Below are positions 14,905-24,627 of a stretch of 64,000 nt of DNA, one piece after another. Origin of the DNA: Paraburkholderia translucens. Lineage in GTDB: Bacteria; Pseudomonadota; Gammaproteobacteria; Burkholderiales; Burkholderiaceae. The position numbers and the translations under genes are program-made. The stretch covers positions 1-64,000 of the forward strand of contig NZ_JAJITC010000017.1 of assembly GCF_020881035.1 (NCBI RefSeq), written 5' to 3'. How positions within the stretch are numbered: the stretch's first letter is position 1; each line of letters opens with the position of its first letter. Below the pieces are notes generated by a model that was not told where the DNA came from, made no database searches, and worked only from the letters and a program-made list of their open reading frames with translations.

Positions 14905-16496
14905 TTACGGCTCGTCGTAATCGCCGCCGACCTGCTCGAGTTCCTTCAACTCCTCTGCGGGGTCTTCCGGCTTCCCGGCAGCGGTCTCGTGAGTGCGCTT
15001 CGGCGAATCGACAACAGGAGGGGGCATCTTGCCGATCCCCTCGTCGATACGTTGCAGGAGATACGGGAAGAACGGATTCGATGCGATCCGGAACATCGAG
15101 TCGAGCGTCAGAATCAACGTGCCGCGCTCTCCGCGCGGCGCGAGCGTACCCAGGTTGACATTGAAGTTTTCGTCGTCGCCCGGCTTGATGCCGTAGAGCG
15201 AATCTGTCACGGGAAATGGAATCGCCACATGCGATAACGAAAAATATCCGGCGGATAGTCGATCTCCAAAGGCCGAACCTGAGTTTCCACACCGCCGGCA
15301 TCGACACTGCGTTCGACCGTATGAGCCGAATCCCGTGACGCGTTGGCAATGACCGTGGTGCGATAGTTCTGCGGCCCGATGCGCAGCAGCCGCGTGAGCG
15401 CGGAATAGGACGCGACGCGCAGGAAGGTTCTGAAGCTCACGCTGCGGTTCACGTCGAACAACACGATTTCGCTGCCGTTTGCGGGAAGCTTGTCATACAG
15501 CGACGACATGACAGCAGGCGTGCTGACCGTGAAATCGGTCACCGACTGGAACGTCAGTATGGGAGGGAGCGAATTCAACCGGTTCTCGCGCTCGAGCCTC
15601 GTCATCTGCTCCTGGACGGCGCTGGTAAGCAGCCAGGACTGGCGCGCCCCGTTCACCGGGAACGAGTTGTATTTGAAGGGGTTGAATTCCGGCACGATGC
15701 CGAGCCAGGCGGCCCGCGCGAACGCAGGCAACACCGCGGGTAGTCCCACGAGGCCGGCAAACCGCGCGTAACGGGTGACGCCGATCATCGGCGAAATGAG
15801 CACGAGCCGGGTGGGAGGCGTGAGCGCGGGGTTCTCGATGGCGTCCATCGCATACTGCAGGGCAAGCGCGCCGCCGTTCGAAAAGCCTATCAGTTCGAGC
15901 GGCTTGTCCGGGCCCACGCGCCGGCGCGCTTCGCGAACCGCGAGCCGCGTTGCCGCGGCCCATTCTTGCCATGTGACGTTGGTCAGTCCCGCGGGCACGG
16001 TACCGTGTCCAGGCAAACGGATGGCGATCGCGACAAAGCCCCGGTCACGATAATTGCGCGCGATGTGCCGCAAACTGTAAGGCGAGTCCGTCATGCCATG
16101 CAGCAGCACCATCGCACCAACCGGCGGTCCTGCTGGTTCCAGTATGTATGAGCGGTTCCAGTCCTGAGCGAAGTGCTCCGGATAAATCGGTGAGCCTTCG
16201 TAGTATCGGTTCGACGGAACACGCTCGGATGCCTTGATCTTGTCGACGACGTTGACGCGCACATCCTCGAAAAGCCGCGCTTCCTCCCGCATGTACGCAA
16301 TCCAGTCGCCGGCGTCCATGTCTTCGACGGTCATCTCGTGCGGTACGAAGGTGTGCCAGACCGAAAGTTCCGGGCCGCGCAGCGAAGACCACGCCCGCAA
16401 ACCCAGTGCGAGCAGCGCGAGCACGACCAGAATCGATACCCCTATTTTTATTACCTTCAGCGACGTGCGTAGCATTGGTTTTCTCTTGGGAACCAT
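14905..16496 (-). pseudogene. Membrane-anchored alpha/beta hydrolase with one-base frameshift
   Basis: From ATG 16496 (or 16475) the protein starts with a membrane anchor (VIKIGVSILVVLALLALGLR, about residues 15-34) and an alpha/beta hydrolase fold: oxyanion text LLHGMTDSPYSLRHIARNY and nucleophile Ser206 in LIGFSNGGALAL. At DYPPDIF the frame leaves its true course. The expected continuation SLSHVAIPFPVTDSLYG lies in the next frame (14905 to about 15240). The break is at an A5 run on the plus strand (15240-15244), where one base seems missing. This may be a sequencing error, so the gene could be intact in life. It lies between the patatin and ceramidase-like genes, and I infer a lipid or ester substrate. 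Confidence 0.75.
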
Positions 16497-16563
16497 TTCA
16501 AAACTGAGTATGGAAGATTCAAGCTTCCTTCGTTGAATCGCTGTCCTGGGGCGCCGGGCGTTG

Positions 16564-18063
16564 CTACGGCGCATCCGCCTTTTTGCTTTCTGCCGGCACG
16601 GCGCCCGGTTCGACCTTGCCGGTCTCAGGCGGGTCGACAATGCGCGCCCCTGCCGCCTTGAGGGCGGCCTGGAATTGCGGGGAGGCCAGGATGATCGTGC
16701 TCGCCGCGTTGCGCAAGCGATCGATTGCCTCATCCGGCAGCGCAAGTGAAGTCGGCAATTGATTCAGGCCGTCCCGCTCGGCTTTGTCGGCCAGTGCGTC
16801 AAATGACACGTTGACGACATAGATATCGGTATCGGGCGCTTCCACGGCCCGGGCCAGCGTGGGGTCCTTGTTATCCCTGAACGCCTCGGAGTTGCGGATC
16901 TGGCGCAACAGCGCCCAGCGGGCCTTGATGTCCTGCAATAGCTCGACTGATTCGCTGGAAAACCGGTCGATCGGCACGCCAACCGCCTGGACAAGCGTCC
17001 TGATGGCGCCTGGAGGACGTTCCGAAAGATTCCAGCTGGTCGACGGAGACGACGCCGCGTTCACCACGAAAATAATGAGTCTGCGTACGTTGTCGAGCGG
17101 CGCGGGTTGCCCGGCTTCGTGGAGCGCCTCGAATGTTCCGATGAAATCCAGCACGCCCCTTAGCCCCAGATTGTCGGAGATGCCGCCATCGACGAGATGG
17201 AAATAGGGGTTCTGGGTCGCGTCGACGATTTCGCGCAAATCCTGCAGTCGATTGAGGATACGGCTCGCGGATCGTTGCACCGTGTCGGCACTGGCAAGCG
17301 CGTGACTCCAATCGGGTTCTTCGTAGCCACACGTGCCGCCGTAGTTGTTGACCGTGATCGGAGCCAGCACGACCGGCACCGCCGAGGATGCCGCCGCCGC
17401 ACGCGATAGCTTGATTGGGCCGAGATCCGCGCACATGACGTCGAAGTTCTGCTGGAGAAACACGATGCGCGATCCCGTCGTCAGTTCCGTTGCGCTGACC
17501 GCGATCATCGGACCGCCCTTGCGCTCGAGTTCGGCGAATGTCGCATTGTTGAACAGGACTTCGTCATACAGCTTCGCCGCAAGCTCGGAGCGGCTCCAGC
17601 GCGCGGAAGCCAGTGCGGGCCAGTTCACCGGATTCAGAATACGGGCGATGAGTTCGCCCTGCACATTGCGTTTGAGAAAGCGGTCCTCATAGAAGTCGAA
17701 CAGATGCCTGCCGTAAAGCCCGTACGCCAGCGCGGTGAAGCTGCCGCCGGAGACTCCGGTGATCAGATCCACTTCGTCGAGCAAGCGGATCTTCTCGCCC
17801 GACTCGCCTGTCACTTCGATACGCTGCAGCGTCTCCAGCGTTCCGTATGAAAACGCGGCCGCACGCATTCCGCCACCGGAGAAGGCCAGAATGACCATGT
17901 CCTGCCTGCCGCGCCGGTTGCCTTCGAGCCGGTCGAAAGGGCTCATTTGCTGCGGGTCGTATCGAATGATCGCTGGGTTCACAGGCCGTGTCGCGCAGCC
18001 GCCAATCAACAGCAACGAAGTGGCGGCAAGCAATACGGCGTAGTTCCATGAACGCACAACCAT
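16564..18063 (-). CDS. Patatin-like phospholipase lipoprotein
   Basis: Starting at ATG 18063, the 499-residue product has a lipoprotein signal (SLLLIGGC, Cys23) and a patatin domain: oxyanion loop FSGGGMRAAAFSYGTLE (about residues 61-77), nucleophile Ser105 in GVSGGS and the catalytic Asp in HLVDGGISDNLGLRGVLDFI. Patatins are Ser-Asp acyl hydrolases of membrane phospholipids. The signal puts it in the envelope, probably at the outer membrane or in the periplasm. It starts 16 bases after the outer-membrane channel gene and precedes the anchored hydrolase, so the three form one transcript. A second start upstream (18099) is in frame but has no signal-peptide logic. Confidence 0.9.
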   Translation of the reverse strand: MVVRSWNYAVLLAATSLLLIGGCATRPVNPAIIRYDPQQMSPFDRLEGNRRGRQDMVILAFSGGGMRAAAFSYGTLETLQRIEVTGESGEKIRLLDEVDLITGVSGGSFTALAYGLYGRHLFDFYEDRFLKRNVQGELIARILNPVNWPALASARWSRSELAAKLYDEVLFNNATFAELERKGGPMIAVSATELTTGSRIVFLQQNFDVMCADLGPIKLSRAAAASSAVPVVLAPITVNNYGGTCGYEEPDWSHALASADTVQRSASRILNRLQDLREIVDATQNPYFHLVDGGISDNLGLRGVLDFIGTFEALHEAGQPAPLDNVRRLIIFVVNAASSPSTSWNLSERPPGAIRTLVQAVGVPIDRFSSESVELLQDIKARWALLRQIRNSEAFRDNKDPTLARAVEAPDTDIYVVNVSFDALADKAERDGLNQLPTSLALPDEAIDRLRNAASTIILASPQFQAALKAAGARIVDPPETGKVEPGAVPAESKKADAP

Positions 18064-18079
18064 GTCTTTACAGCCTGTG

Positions 18080-19546
18080 TCACCTGCCCTGCGCGGCATT
18101 GCCCTTGCGGTCGGCGCTCAAAGAGACGGGCGTACGCGAATCGGCGATATCGACCCAGCCGCCGCCCATGGCCTGATACACGCTGATCACCTGGTTATAG
18201 CGCGAGGCCTGCAAGCTGGCGAGGGCAAGCTCGGCTGAGAACAGGTCGTTTTCGGATATCAGCACTTCGAGATAGCCAATCAGGCCGTCTTCGAACTTGA
18301 GACTCGATAATCGTGCAAATTCACGCAGCGCATCGACACGCTGTTGCTGAAATCCGGTCTGCTCGATGGTCTTCTGCGAGCTGACGAGCGCATTGTTGGT
18401 GTCGTTGAACGCGCCCAGTACCGTCTGACGGTAGACCAGTTCGGCCTGGCGCTTTTGCGCCTCGGCCGACTGCACCTGGCCTTCAATGGCGCCTGAGGTG
18501 AATATCGGCCCGGTCAATCCTGCTGCGACGGACCAGAGCGCAGCAGGCCCGGAAAGGAAGTCGCCGAAGGCCGTGCTGACCGAACCCAGCGCCCCGGTCA
18601 GCGAGATCGTGGGATAGTAAAGCGCGCGCGTGGCCCCGACGTTCGCATTGGCGGAGACCAGATTTTGTTCGGCCTGCAGAATATCTGGCCGCCGCTCGAG
18701 CAGTGTCGAAGGCAGATCCGCCGGGATGACGGGAAGCACCAGCTCGCTCACCGACTTGCCGCGCGGAATCGGCCCAGGATTGCGCCCCAGCAGAATGGAG
18801 ATGCCGTTTTCCACGATGGCAATCTGCTGCTCGACGGCCGGTATCGTGGACTGTGCCAGCTTGTACTGCGAGCGCACCTGGGAAAGCTCCGTCTGGGAAA
18901 CGAGCCCGTCGCGGTAGCGCAGTTCGAATATCCGTAATGTTTCGCCGAAGTTACTCGCCGTGGCCCGCGCGATTTCGAGTTGCCGGTCGAGCCCGCGCAG
19001 CGTGATGTAGCTGGTCGCCACGCCGGTCACCAGCGAAAGCACGACGCCCCGCTGAGCCTGTTCGCTGGCATAGACCTGCGCCTGCGCGGCTTCGGTCAGG
19101 CGTCTCACCCGGCCGAACAGGTCGATTTGCCAGGAAGCGGACAGCATGCCCTGATAGAGATTGAAGACGGGATCGAGCACCGGGGACAGCGGTGGCATGC
19201 CGACCTCGCTGGTCCGGTTGCGGCTCACGTTGGCGCCATAGCCGATCTGCGGGAGACCCTGCGAGCGCGCAGCGCGCAACAAGCCGATGAACTGGTCGAT
19301 ACGCGCCGCTGCGATGCGCACGTCCAGATTGCCTTGCAGTGCGGTTTGAATCAGGTCGTTCAACACCGGGTCGTCGAACTGCTCCCACCACGCCGTGTCC
19401 ACGACTTCTTCAGCCTCGGGCAAATCGACCCGCCACGTTGCGGGCACCGCCACCTCGGGGCGACCGTAATCGGGGCCCACGCTAATGCAGCCGGCCAGGC
19501 AACTGGTAGCGGCGGCAAATATCGCAGCACGCGTCAGCGTTCTCAT
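18080..19546 (-). CDS. RND efflux outer-membrane lipoprotein, NodT/OprM type
   Basis: Start at ATG 19546 gives a 488-residue protein with a lipobox (SCLAGC, Cys20), then the typical VGPDYGRPEV and ATWRVD. Two OEP repeats follow, each with an alpha-helical barrel segment, for example WWEQFDDPVLNDLIQTALQG and ARIDQFIGLLRAARSQGLPQ. These proteins are the TolC-like exit ducts of tripartite RND pumps, anchored in the outer membrane. It lies downstream of the Mrp-type antiporter genes rather than next to the RND pump genes at 25252-29447, but on the same strand. I infer that it completes that pump. Confidence 0.93.
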   Translation of the reverse strand: MRTLTRAAIFAAATSCLAGCISVGPDYGRPEVAVPATWRVDLPEAEEVVDTAWWEQFDDPVLNDLIQTALQGNLDVRIAAARIDQFIGLLRAARSQGLPQIGYGANVSRNRTSEVGMPPLSPVLDPVFNLYQGMLSASWQIDLFGRVRRLTEAAQAQVYASEQAQRGVVLSLVTGVATSYITLRGLDRQLEIARATASNFGETLRIFELRYRDGLVSQTELSQVRSQYKLAQSTIPAVEQQIAIVENGISILLGRNPGPIPRGKSVSELVLPVIPADLPSTLLERRPDILQAEQNLVSANANVGATRALYYPTISLTGALGSVSTAFGDFLSGPAALWSVAAGLTGPIFTSGAIEGQVQSAEAQKRQAELVYRQTVLGAFNDTNNALVSSQKTIEQTGFQQQRVDALREFARLSSLKFEDGLIGYLEVLISENDLFSAELALASLQASRYNQVISVYQAMGGGWVDIADSRTPVSLSADRKGNAAQGR

Positions 19547-19616
19547 GACGTACTCCAGGTTCTGCTGCGACCGCGTCCCGTATGCGCAGGCCGTGCAGTC
19601 GTTTGCGCCACACACA

Positions 19617-21257
19617 TCAGGCCGCCACCGCGAGCAGGCCACCGAACAGCAGCGCCGCGAGCAACAGCGTCAGACAGGACACGGACCAGCCGCGCACGAA
19701 CGCATCCGTACACACCGCGATTCGTGCGGCCCCCGCGCCGCCTCGTTGCAAACCGCGCAGGAGGCCACCGACATCGCCCACAGGCACGGACGGCACCGTC
19801 TTGCCCCATCGACTCCAGCCAATCGCGAGCGCCGCGCCAACGAGCACCGGCCAGAGTGCCGACCACAGCGCCGCGGGAGCCAGCGCCTCGGGCAGCGAGC
19901 CTACCGGGATACGCAGATACAGCACCCACGGAACGGCCAGCGAGACCACGACCATTGCCAGCCATGCCCCCCTGAGCGGCCCCGGAGCGCGCGCGTTGGA
20001 ATCGGTCGTGGCCACGGCTCCCAGACAGCGCACGAAATGAAGCATCAGCAACGTGGTCGCGGCTGAAGACGCCGCAGCCAGCACGCTGGCCAGATTGCCG
20101 GACAGCAGGTCCTTGGCCGCGTATTTCGCCAACGCGCCGCCGGTCAACGGCAAGCCGCCCAAGCCCAGCGCGATGACCGCCGTGGGCAGCAGCACGAGTC
20201 GCAACGATCTGGCACCCGTCAGCACGACCACGCCCACGGCCAGAAACAGCGTGCCTTTGACGAGCAGATGGTGCGCGGCATAGTAAGCGGCCGCCACGAC
20301 GGTAGCGGGATCGCCTGCGGCCAGCCCCATGCCGATCACGGCCACGAGGAAACCCATCTGGCTGACGCTCGAGTACGCAAGCACGACTTTCGGCTGAGAC
20401 TGGGTGATGCCGATTGCCACGCCGTAGAACGCGCCAAACATGCCGAGCACTGCGAAAGGGATGCCGAAGTGCGGCCATGCGTCGTTGAAAGCAAATGGCA
20501 GAAAACGAACCAGTGCGATCACGCTGGCCTTGACCACCGCGCCGCTCATCACCGCCGCCGCCGGAACCGGTGCAGCGCGATAGGCATGCGGCATCCAGAA
20601 ATGCAGCGGCACCATCCCGGCCTTCATGCCGAGGCCAACCAGCAGCAATAGCAGCGTGGCGTCGCGCGTAGGCGAGCCCGGCAAGGCCGCAGCCGCATCG
20701 CGTATCAGCAGGCTGCCGTGGGGCGTGGCCTGTGCCAGCAGGACCAATCCTCCGAGCACGAAAGCCTCGGCCAGCAATGCAACACCAAGATAAAGCGCGC
20801 CTGCGTATCGGGCTTCGGACCCGTCGCCCTGGAGCACCAATCCGCTGGCGCCGACACTCAACACTGCCAGCATCAGATAGAAGCCAATCAGATCGGCCGC
20901 CAGAAACACGCCCACGCTGCCGGTCAAGGCCATGAACCAGCAGACGACAAACCCATCGATATCTTCGCGACCGCGCACATAGCGTGCGGCATAGATTCCG
21001 GCGAAGACCCACAACAGCGCCGCCGTGCCGAGCAACAACGCGCCTGGCGTATCGAGCGCGAAACTCAGAGCGAACCCGCTGTGACCGAGCGTCAGGGTTT
21101 CGCTCTGGCTGGCGCCGACGGCCGCGGCCAGGGCGGGCAGCGCAGCGATCGCGAACCATGAAGGCAGGCGCCTGCGAACAGACGCCGATGCACAGAGCAG
21201 CAGCATCAGCAGTGGCAGCCCGACGGCTGCGGCGAGCAGAGCTTGGGAGAGGTTCAT
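19617..21257 (-). CDS. NuoL/MrpA-type proton-pumping antiporter subunit (short form)
   Basis: This 546-residue integral membrane protein belongs to the complex I/Mrp antiporter-like family. It has the conserved helix-pair sequence KAGMVPLHFWMPHAYRAAP, the VLAYSSVSQMGFLVAVIGM segment and many hydrophobic spans. It starts with ATG 21257, overlapping the stop of the next gene by four bases. It is shorter than a full MrpA, and the MbhD-like part that normally ends MrpA is found in the gene at 23112. It should form one ion channel of the complex. It is the last of the seven overlapping antiporter genes and is followed, after 70 bases, by the outer-membrane channel gene. Confidence 0.9.
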   Translation of the reverse strand: MNLSQALLAAAVGLPLLMLLLCASASVRRRLPSWFAIAALPALAAAVGASQSETLTLGHSGFALSFALDTPGALLLGTAALLWVFAGIYAARYVRGREDIDGFVVCWFMALTGSVGVFLAADLIGFYLMLAVLSVGASGLVLQGDGSEARYAGALYLGVALLAEAFVLGGLVLLAQATPHGSLLIRDAAAALPGSPTRDATLLLLLVGLGMKAGMVPLHFWMPHAYRAAPVPAAAVMSGAVVKASVIALVRFLPFAFNDAWPHFGIPFAVLGMFGAFYGVAIGITQSQPKVVLAYSSVSQMGFLVAVIGMGLAAGDPATVVAAAYYAAHHLLVKGTLFLAVGVVVLTGARSLRLVLLPTAVIALGLGGLPLTGGALAKYAAKDLLSGNLASVLAAASSAATTLLMLHFVRCLGAVATTDSNARAPGPLRGAWLAMVVVSLAVPWVLYLRIPVGSLPEALAPAALWSALWPVLVGAALAIGWSRWGKTVPSVPVGDVGGLLRGLQRGGAGAARIAVCTDAFVRGWSVSCLTLLLAALLFGGLLAVAA

Positions 21258-22768
21258 GGCAGCCCCGCTGGCGGCATCACTGTGCGGCCAATCTGCGCCA
21301 CGTCGACCGGCAGCAGCACAGCGAGGCCAAGCACGAAGGAACACGTTGCGACGCCAAGCACGGCGAGCTGCTGGTAACGAGGCACCTGCTTTTGCGGCGA
21401 CCAGCCGGGCGCGGCCGGCTCCATCGCGCGCACCACCACCAAGAAGACGTAGACGCTCGTGAGCAGGCCGCCGACCAGCATCACCAGCGCCCACCACCAT
21501 TGCCCCGTCGCGAGTGCCGCCGACATCAGCAGCCACTTGGCCAGAAAGCCGCCGGAAGGCGGCAAGCCGATCAACGTGGCGCCGGCCAGCGCGAAAGCCG
21601 TCAGCGTCATGGGCAAGGCGCGCGCGACACCACGCAGGTCCGCCAGACGGTCATGCCCCAGCGTGCTATAGATCAGACCGGCCGCGAGGAACATGGCCGC
21701 TTTCGCGCTCGCGTGCGATACGGCCTGCAACACGCCGCCCGTGACGGCTCGGGCGCTTTCGTGCTGCACGGCAAGCGGGAACAGCAAGAACAGATAGCCG
21801 ATCTGGGCGACCGTCGAGTAAGCGATCAGGAGCTTTAGCCGTACCTGGCGCAGCGCCACCACATTGCCGCAGACGATCGCGAGCGCCCCCAGACCCGCAA
21901 GCAGTTGCGCGCAGGAACCGCTCACGATGCCGGCGAAAACGTCGACCCACAACCGCAACACCACGAACCACGATCCCTTGATGACCAATGCCGAGAGCAG
22001 CGCGCTCGCGGCGGCGGGTGCGCCCGCGTGCGCAGGCGGCAACCACAGATGCAGCGGGAACAGCGCGGTTTTGGCGAGCATGCCGGCCGTCATCAACGCC
22101 AACGCGGTCCAGGCGAGCGGCTGCGCCCCGATCCTCGCGGCAAGCAGCGCGATGTCCAGCGTGCCATGGGCGCCATACAGCAGAAAAACGCCAAGCAGAT
22201 ACAGCATCGATCCGATCAGCGCGTACAGCAGATAGCGCAACGCCGCCTGCAACGTTTCGGCGCGACCATCCAGGGACACCAGGGGAACGCCGGCAAAAGT
22301 CAGCAGTTCGAGCGCGACGTAGAGCGTAAAGATGTCTGCGCTCACGAACACCAGATTGAGCGCTCCCCATACCGCCAGCAGCAGCAGCCAGAACGCCAGC
22401 GGCGCGCGGGCTTCGCTCATGCCGGACGGCGTGCCGAAATCGCCATTGGCGTAAATCGCCACCGCGCCCACCACCACGGCGACCACGAGCATCATGCAGA
22501 CCGAGAGGCCGTCGGCGCGAAGCATGACGCCCAGCGGCGGCGACCAGCCGCCCAGCAGATAGCGCAATGCGTCGCCCGAGACCAGCAGTCTGGCCGCAAT
22601 TTCCAGCACCGTGCCGAAGCCGAAGGCGATCGTCACCCAGGCCACGCGTTGCGCGTGGCGGCCCCCGAGCGCCAACCCCGCCAGCATCCCGGCAAAAGGC
22701 AACAACACGGCGACCACCAGCAGCAGGCCCCCCGGCGTTGATTGCCCCGTGAGCGCCAGCGTCGTCAC
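21254..22768 (-). CDS. MrpD/NuoN-type proton antiporter subunit
   Basis: This 504-residue polytopic protein of the same NuoL/M/N family contains MLAKTALFPLHLWLPPAHAG, IAYSTVAQIGYLFLLFPLAV and KAAMFLAAGLIYSTLGHDRL. It starts with GTG 22768, four bases inside the previous gene. It is the second antiporter-like channel subunit. In Mrp complexes this subunit with MrpA moves Na+ or K+ outward against protons. With the gene at 19617 it gives two channel subunits, as in MrpA plus MrpD. Confidence 0.92.
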   Translation of the reverse strand: MTTLALTGQSTPGGLLLVVAVLLPFAGMLAGLALGGRHAQRVAWVTIAFGFGTVLEIAARLLVSGDALRYLLGGWSPPLGVMLRADGLSVCMMLVVAVVVGAVAIYANGDFGTPSGMSEARAPLAFWLLLLAVWGALNLVFVSADIFTLYVALELLTFAGVPLVSLDGRAETLQAALRYLLYALIGSMLYLLGVFLLYGAHGTLDIALLAARIGAQPLAWTALALMTAGMLAKTALFPLHLWLPPAHAGAPAAASALLSALVIKGSWFVVLRLWVDVFAGIVSGSCAQLLAGLGALAIVCGNVVALRQVRLKLLIAYSTVAQIGYLFLLFPLAVQHESARAVTGGVLQAVSHASAKAAMFLAAGLIYSTLGHDRLADLRGVARALPMTLTAFALAGATLIGLPPSGGFLAKWLLMSAALATGQWWWALVMLVGGLLTSVYVFLVVVRAMEPAAPGWSPQKQVPRYQQLAVLGVATCSFVLGLAVLLPVDVAQIGRTVMPPAGLP

Positions 22769-23115
22769 CTCGCCTCCGTATTGGCGCGAGCCTGGCCCGA
22801 CGCCGCATCACCGTCCGCCGAAAGCGAATTCGAGCCCGTTTCCGAGAACCCGCGCAGCATGAGTCCGACGGCCAGAGCAGAAGCGGCAAACGAAACGACA
22901 ATCGCTGTGATCAATAGCGCCTGCGGCACCGGATCACCGGACATGCCGGCGCCCGCGCCTCGATGCGCGATCACGGCACAGGCCAGAAAAACGCCATTGC
23001 CTGTGAGGTTGAAGGCCAGCACCTTGCGCAGGGGCTGCGGGTTGACGATCAGGCCATACATGCCAAGACCCACCAGGGCGGCAGCGGTCAAGCCGAACAG
23101 TTGCGAGACGTTCAT
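22765..23115 (-). CDS. MrpC/NuoK-type subunit
   Basis: ATG 23115 starts a 116-residue, three-helix protein that reads VSQLFGLTAAALVGLGMYGL, LAFNLTGNGVFLACAVIAHR and QALLITAIVVSFAASALAVG. This is the MnhC/NuoK pattern, including the conserved DPVPQALLITAIV. It overlaps the MrpB-type gene by four bases on one side and the MrpD-type gene on the other. It has a hydrophilic C-terminal tail of about 25 residues. As in NuoK, it would form part of the membrane arm. Confidence 0.92.
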   Translation of the reverse strand: MNVSQLFGLTAAALVGLGMYGLIVNPQPLRKVLAFNLTGNGVFLACAVIAHRGAGAGMSGDPVPQALLITAIVVSFAASALAVGLMLRGFSETGSNSLSADGDAASGQARANTEAR

Positions 23116-24056
23116 GCGTTCACCTCCGGCCGCTGAGGTGGCCCGACCAGCAGGAGTACCAGGGTCACGGCAAGCGAAGGCAGCAGCGCGGCTTCGATGA
23201 TGATGATCCACGCCTTCGCCCAGCCATCGGGATACGCCAGAAACGCTCCCGCCATGACGGCGCCGAGCAGGCCAAGCGCGATGAAGACCGCCGGCCCGAG
23301 GATCAGCACGGCGCGCAGCCAGCGCCGGCTGACCGGCGGCGCGTCGCGCAGACCGGACATCATGACGAGCAGCCACATCGCGGCAATCACCGTGGCGCCC
23401 TGGAATTTGCCGCCCGGATGATCGGCGCCGACCCAGAAAATGTAGATGCCGATCACGACGCCTATCGGCGGCAATACGCGCGCCAGATACACCAGAATGT
23501 CGTTGGGGCTGACCACCTGCGCCAGTCCCGGCCTGCCGCCCCAGCAGCGGTCCGGCGCCAGCGACCAGACGCCGACCACGCCGAACAGCAACACGATCGC
23601 TTCCAGCAGCGTGTCGATCGCGCGGAACGACAGCAGGACGGCCGTGATCGGGTTGCCGACGCCAGTCGCCTGAATGTGTCGCGCCACCTCGGGCGCGAGC
23701 GTCGGGGCGGGGTCCGGCAAATTCAACAGGCAAGCGGCGATCACCACCGCGACGCCCGTGGCGGCGGCGCCCGCCGCGATGCGCATCGCGAGGCCCGGCT
23801 CCTCGGCCTGGGCTGCCGCTTCGGTTGGCTGCAGCCGCGAAGCCGCGCGAATCAGAAGCGCGCCGGTCAAGCCCGCGCCGATGGCCGCTTCCGTCAACGC
23901 CACGTCGACTGCGCGCAGCACGAGCCAGGCCAGCGTGAGCAGCAGGCCATAGGGGATGAACCCGGCGACCGCGGCGAACGTATCGCGCACGACGACCGTC
24001 CACAGTGCGAGCGCCAGCAGCAAAATCCCGATGCCGATGGAGATGGCGGCGGTCAT
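23112..24056 (-). CDS. MbhD-MrpB fusion subunit of cation:proton antiporter
   Basis: The 314-residue protein starts at ATG 24056. Residues about 1-90 look like the MbhD-type domain that usually ends MrpA (VVRDTFAAVAGFIPYGLLLT, AVDVALTEAAIGAGLTGALL). The second half has MrpB-type helices (SPNDILVYLARVLPPIGVVI, DHPGGKFQGATVIAAMWLLV). In normal Mrp operons these domains are in different proteins, so the subunit split here is different and matches the shortened MrpA-type protein at 19617. Between them are Pro-rich and GNPITAVLLSFRAIDTLLEA sequences. It is membrane-embedded, with overlaps of four bases to both neighbours. Confidence 0.88.
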   Translation of the reverse strand: MTAAISIGIGILLLALALWTVVVRDTFAAVAGFIPYGLLLTLAWLVLRAVDVALTEAAIGAGLTGALLIRAASRLQPTEAAAQAEEPGLAMRIAAGAAATGVAVVIAACLLNLPDPAPTLAPEVARHIQATGVGNPITAVLLSFRAIDTLLEAIVLLFGVVGVWSLAPDRCWGGRPGLAQVVSPNDILVYLARVLPPIGVVIGIYIFWVGADHPGGKFQGATVIAAMWLLVMMSGLRDAPPVSRRWLRAVLILGPAVFIALGLLGAVMAGAFLAYPDGWAKAWIIIIEAALLPSLAVTLVLLLVGPPQRPEVNA

Positions 24057-24346
24057 GCGCCCTCCTCCTGCCGGCGCGCCGCGCGCGCGATGAGCTGGGA
24101 CACCTCGGACGACGTCAGCATCACCAGCAGCCACACCACGATCAGCTTGAGGGCGACCACGATATGCCCGGTCTGCGGCACGAGCCCCAGCACCACCATG
24201 CCGAGGCCCAGATTGTCGGCCTTGGTCAACGCGTGCAGTCGCGTGTAGGTGTCGGGGAAGCGCAGCAGCCCGACCGTGCCGGCGACGAAGAAGAAAATGC
24301 CGGCCAGCATGGCAACGATCGTGAAGACGTCGGCTGCGGTTTTCAT
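24053..24346 (-). CDS. MrpG-type subunit
   Basis: ATG 24346 overlaps the stop of the previous gene by four bases. The 97-residue product contains AGIFFFVAGTVGLLRFPDTY and TRLHALTKADNLGLGMVVLG, the signature of MrpG/MnhG/PhaG, followed by a helix LKLIVVWLLVMLTSSEVSQL. MrpG is a small three-helix subunit needed for complex assembly. Here it sits between MrpF-type and MbhD-MrpB, in the order E-F-G-B-C-D-A', which differs from the common A-B-C-D-E-F-G order. Confidence 0.93.
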   Translation of the reverse strand: MKTAADVFTIVAMLAGIFFFVAGTVGLLRFPDTYTRLHALTKADNLGLGMVVLGLVPQTGHIVVALKLIVVWLLVMLTSSEVSQLIARAARRQEEGA

Positions 24347-24627
24347 TTCCGGTCCTCCTGGGCGATCTCGCCTTCGGCCTGACGATCCGCCTTGACGAAG
24401 GCCACCGACGCGAACGCCGCCAGCACGGCGAGCGTCAACGCGACATCCACGACCGCCTCCACGCCGCTTGCCGTGCCGACCAGCAGCAAGGCCGCGATCC
24501 CGCCCGTGCCGAACAGTTGCGCCGCCATCATGCGGTCGGCGCGCGTGGGCCCGCGCAGCACGCTCAGCAAGCCCACGGCCACCATCAGCAGCACGAGCGC
24601 GCAAGCGGCAATGAGCACGTCAGCCAT
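24343..24627 (-). CDS. MrpF-type subunit
   Basis: ATG 24627 starts a 94-residue protein with three hydrophobic segments and the MrpF hallmark VGLLSVLRGPTRADRMMAAQ, followed by GIAALLLVGTASGVEAVVDV and ALTLAVLAAFASVAFVK. It overlaps the stop of the MrpE-type gene by eight bases. MrpF proteins are related to bile-acid resistance and MnhF subunits and complete the membrane arm of the antiporter. The C-terminus is charged and cytoplasmic. Confidence 0.93.
   Translation of the reverse strand: MADVLIAACALVLLMVAVGLLSVLRGPTRADRMMAAQLFGTGGIAALLLVGTASGVEAVVDVALTLAVLAAFASVAFVKADRQAEGEIAQEDRK

Noticed and set aside
19543..21159. 538-codon minus-strand frame overlapping the antiporter gene
   Set aside because: It is a frame shadow of the NuoL-type gene in GC-rich DNA, extremely Arg- and Gly-rich.
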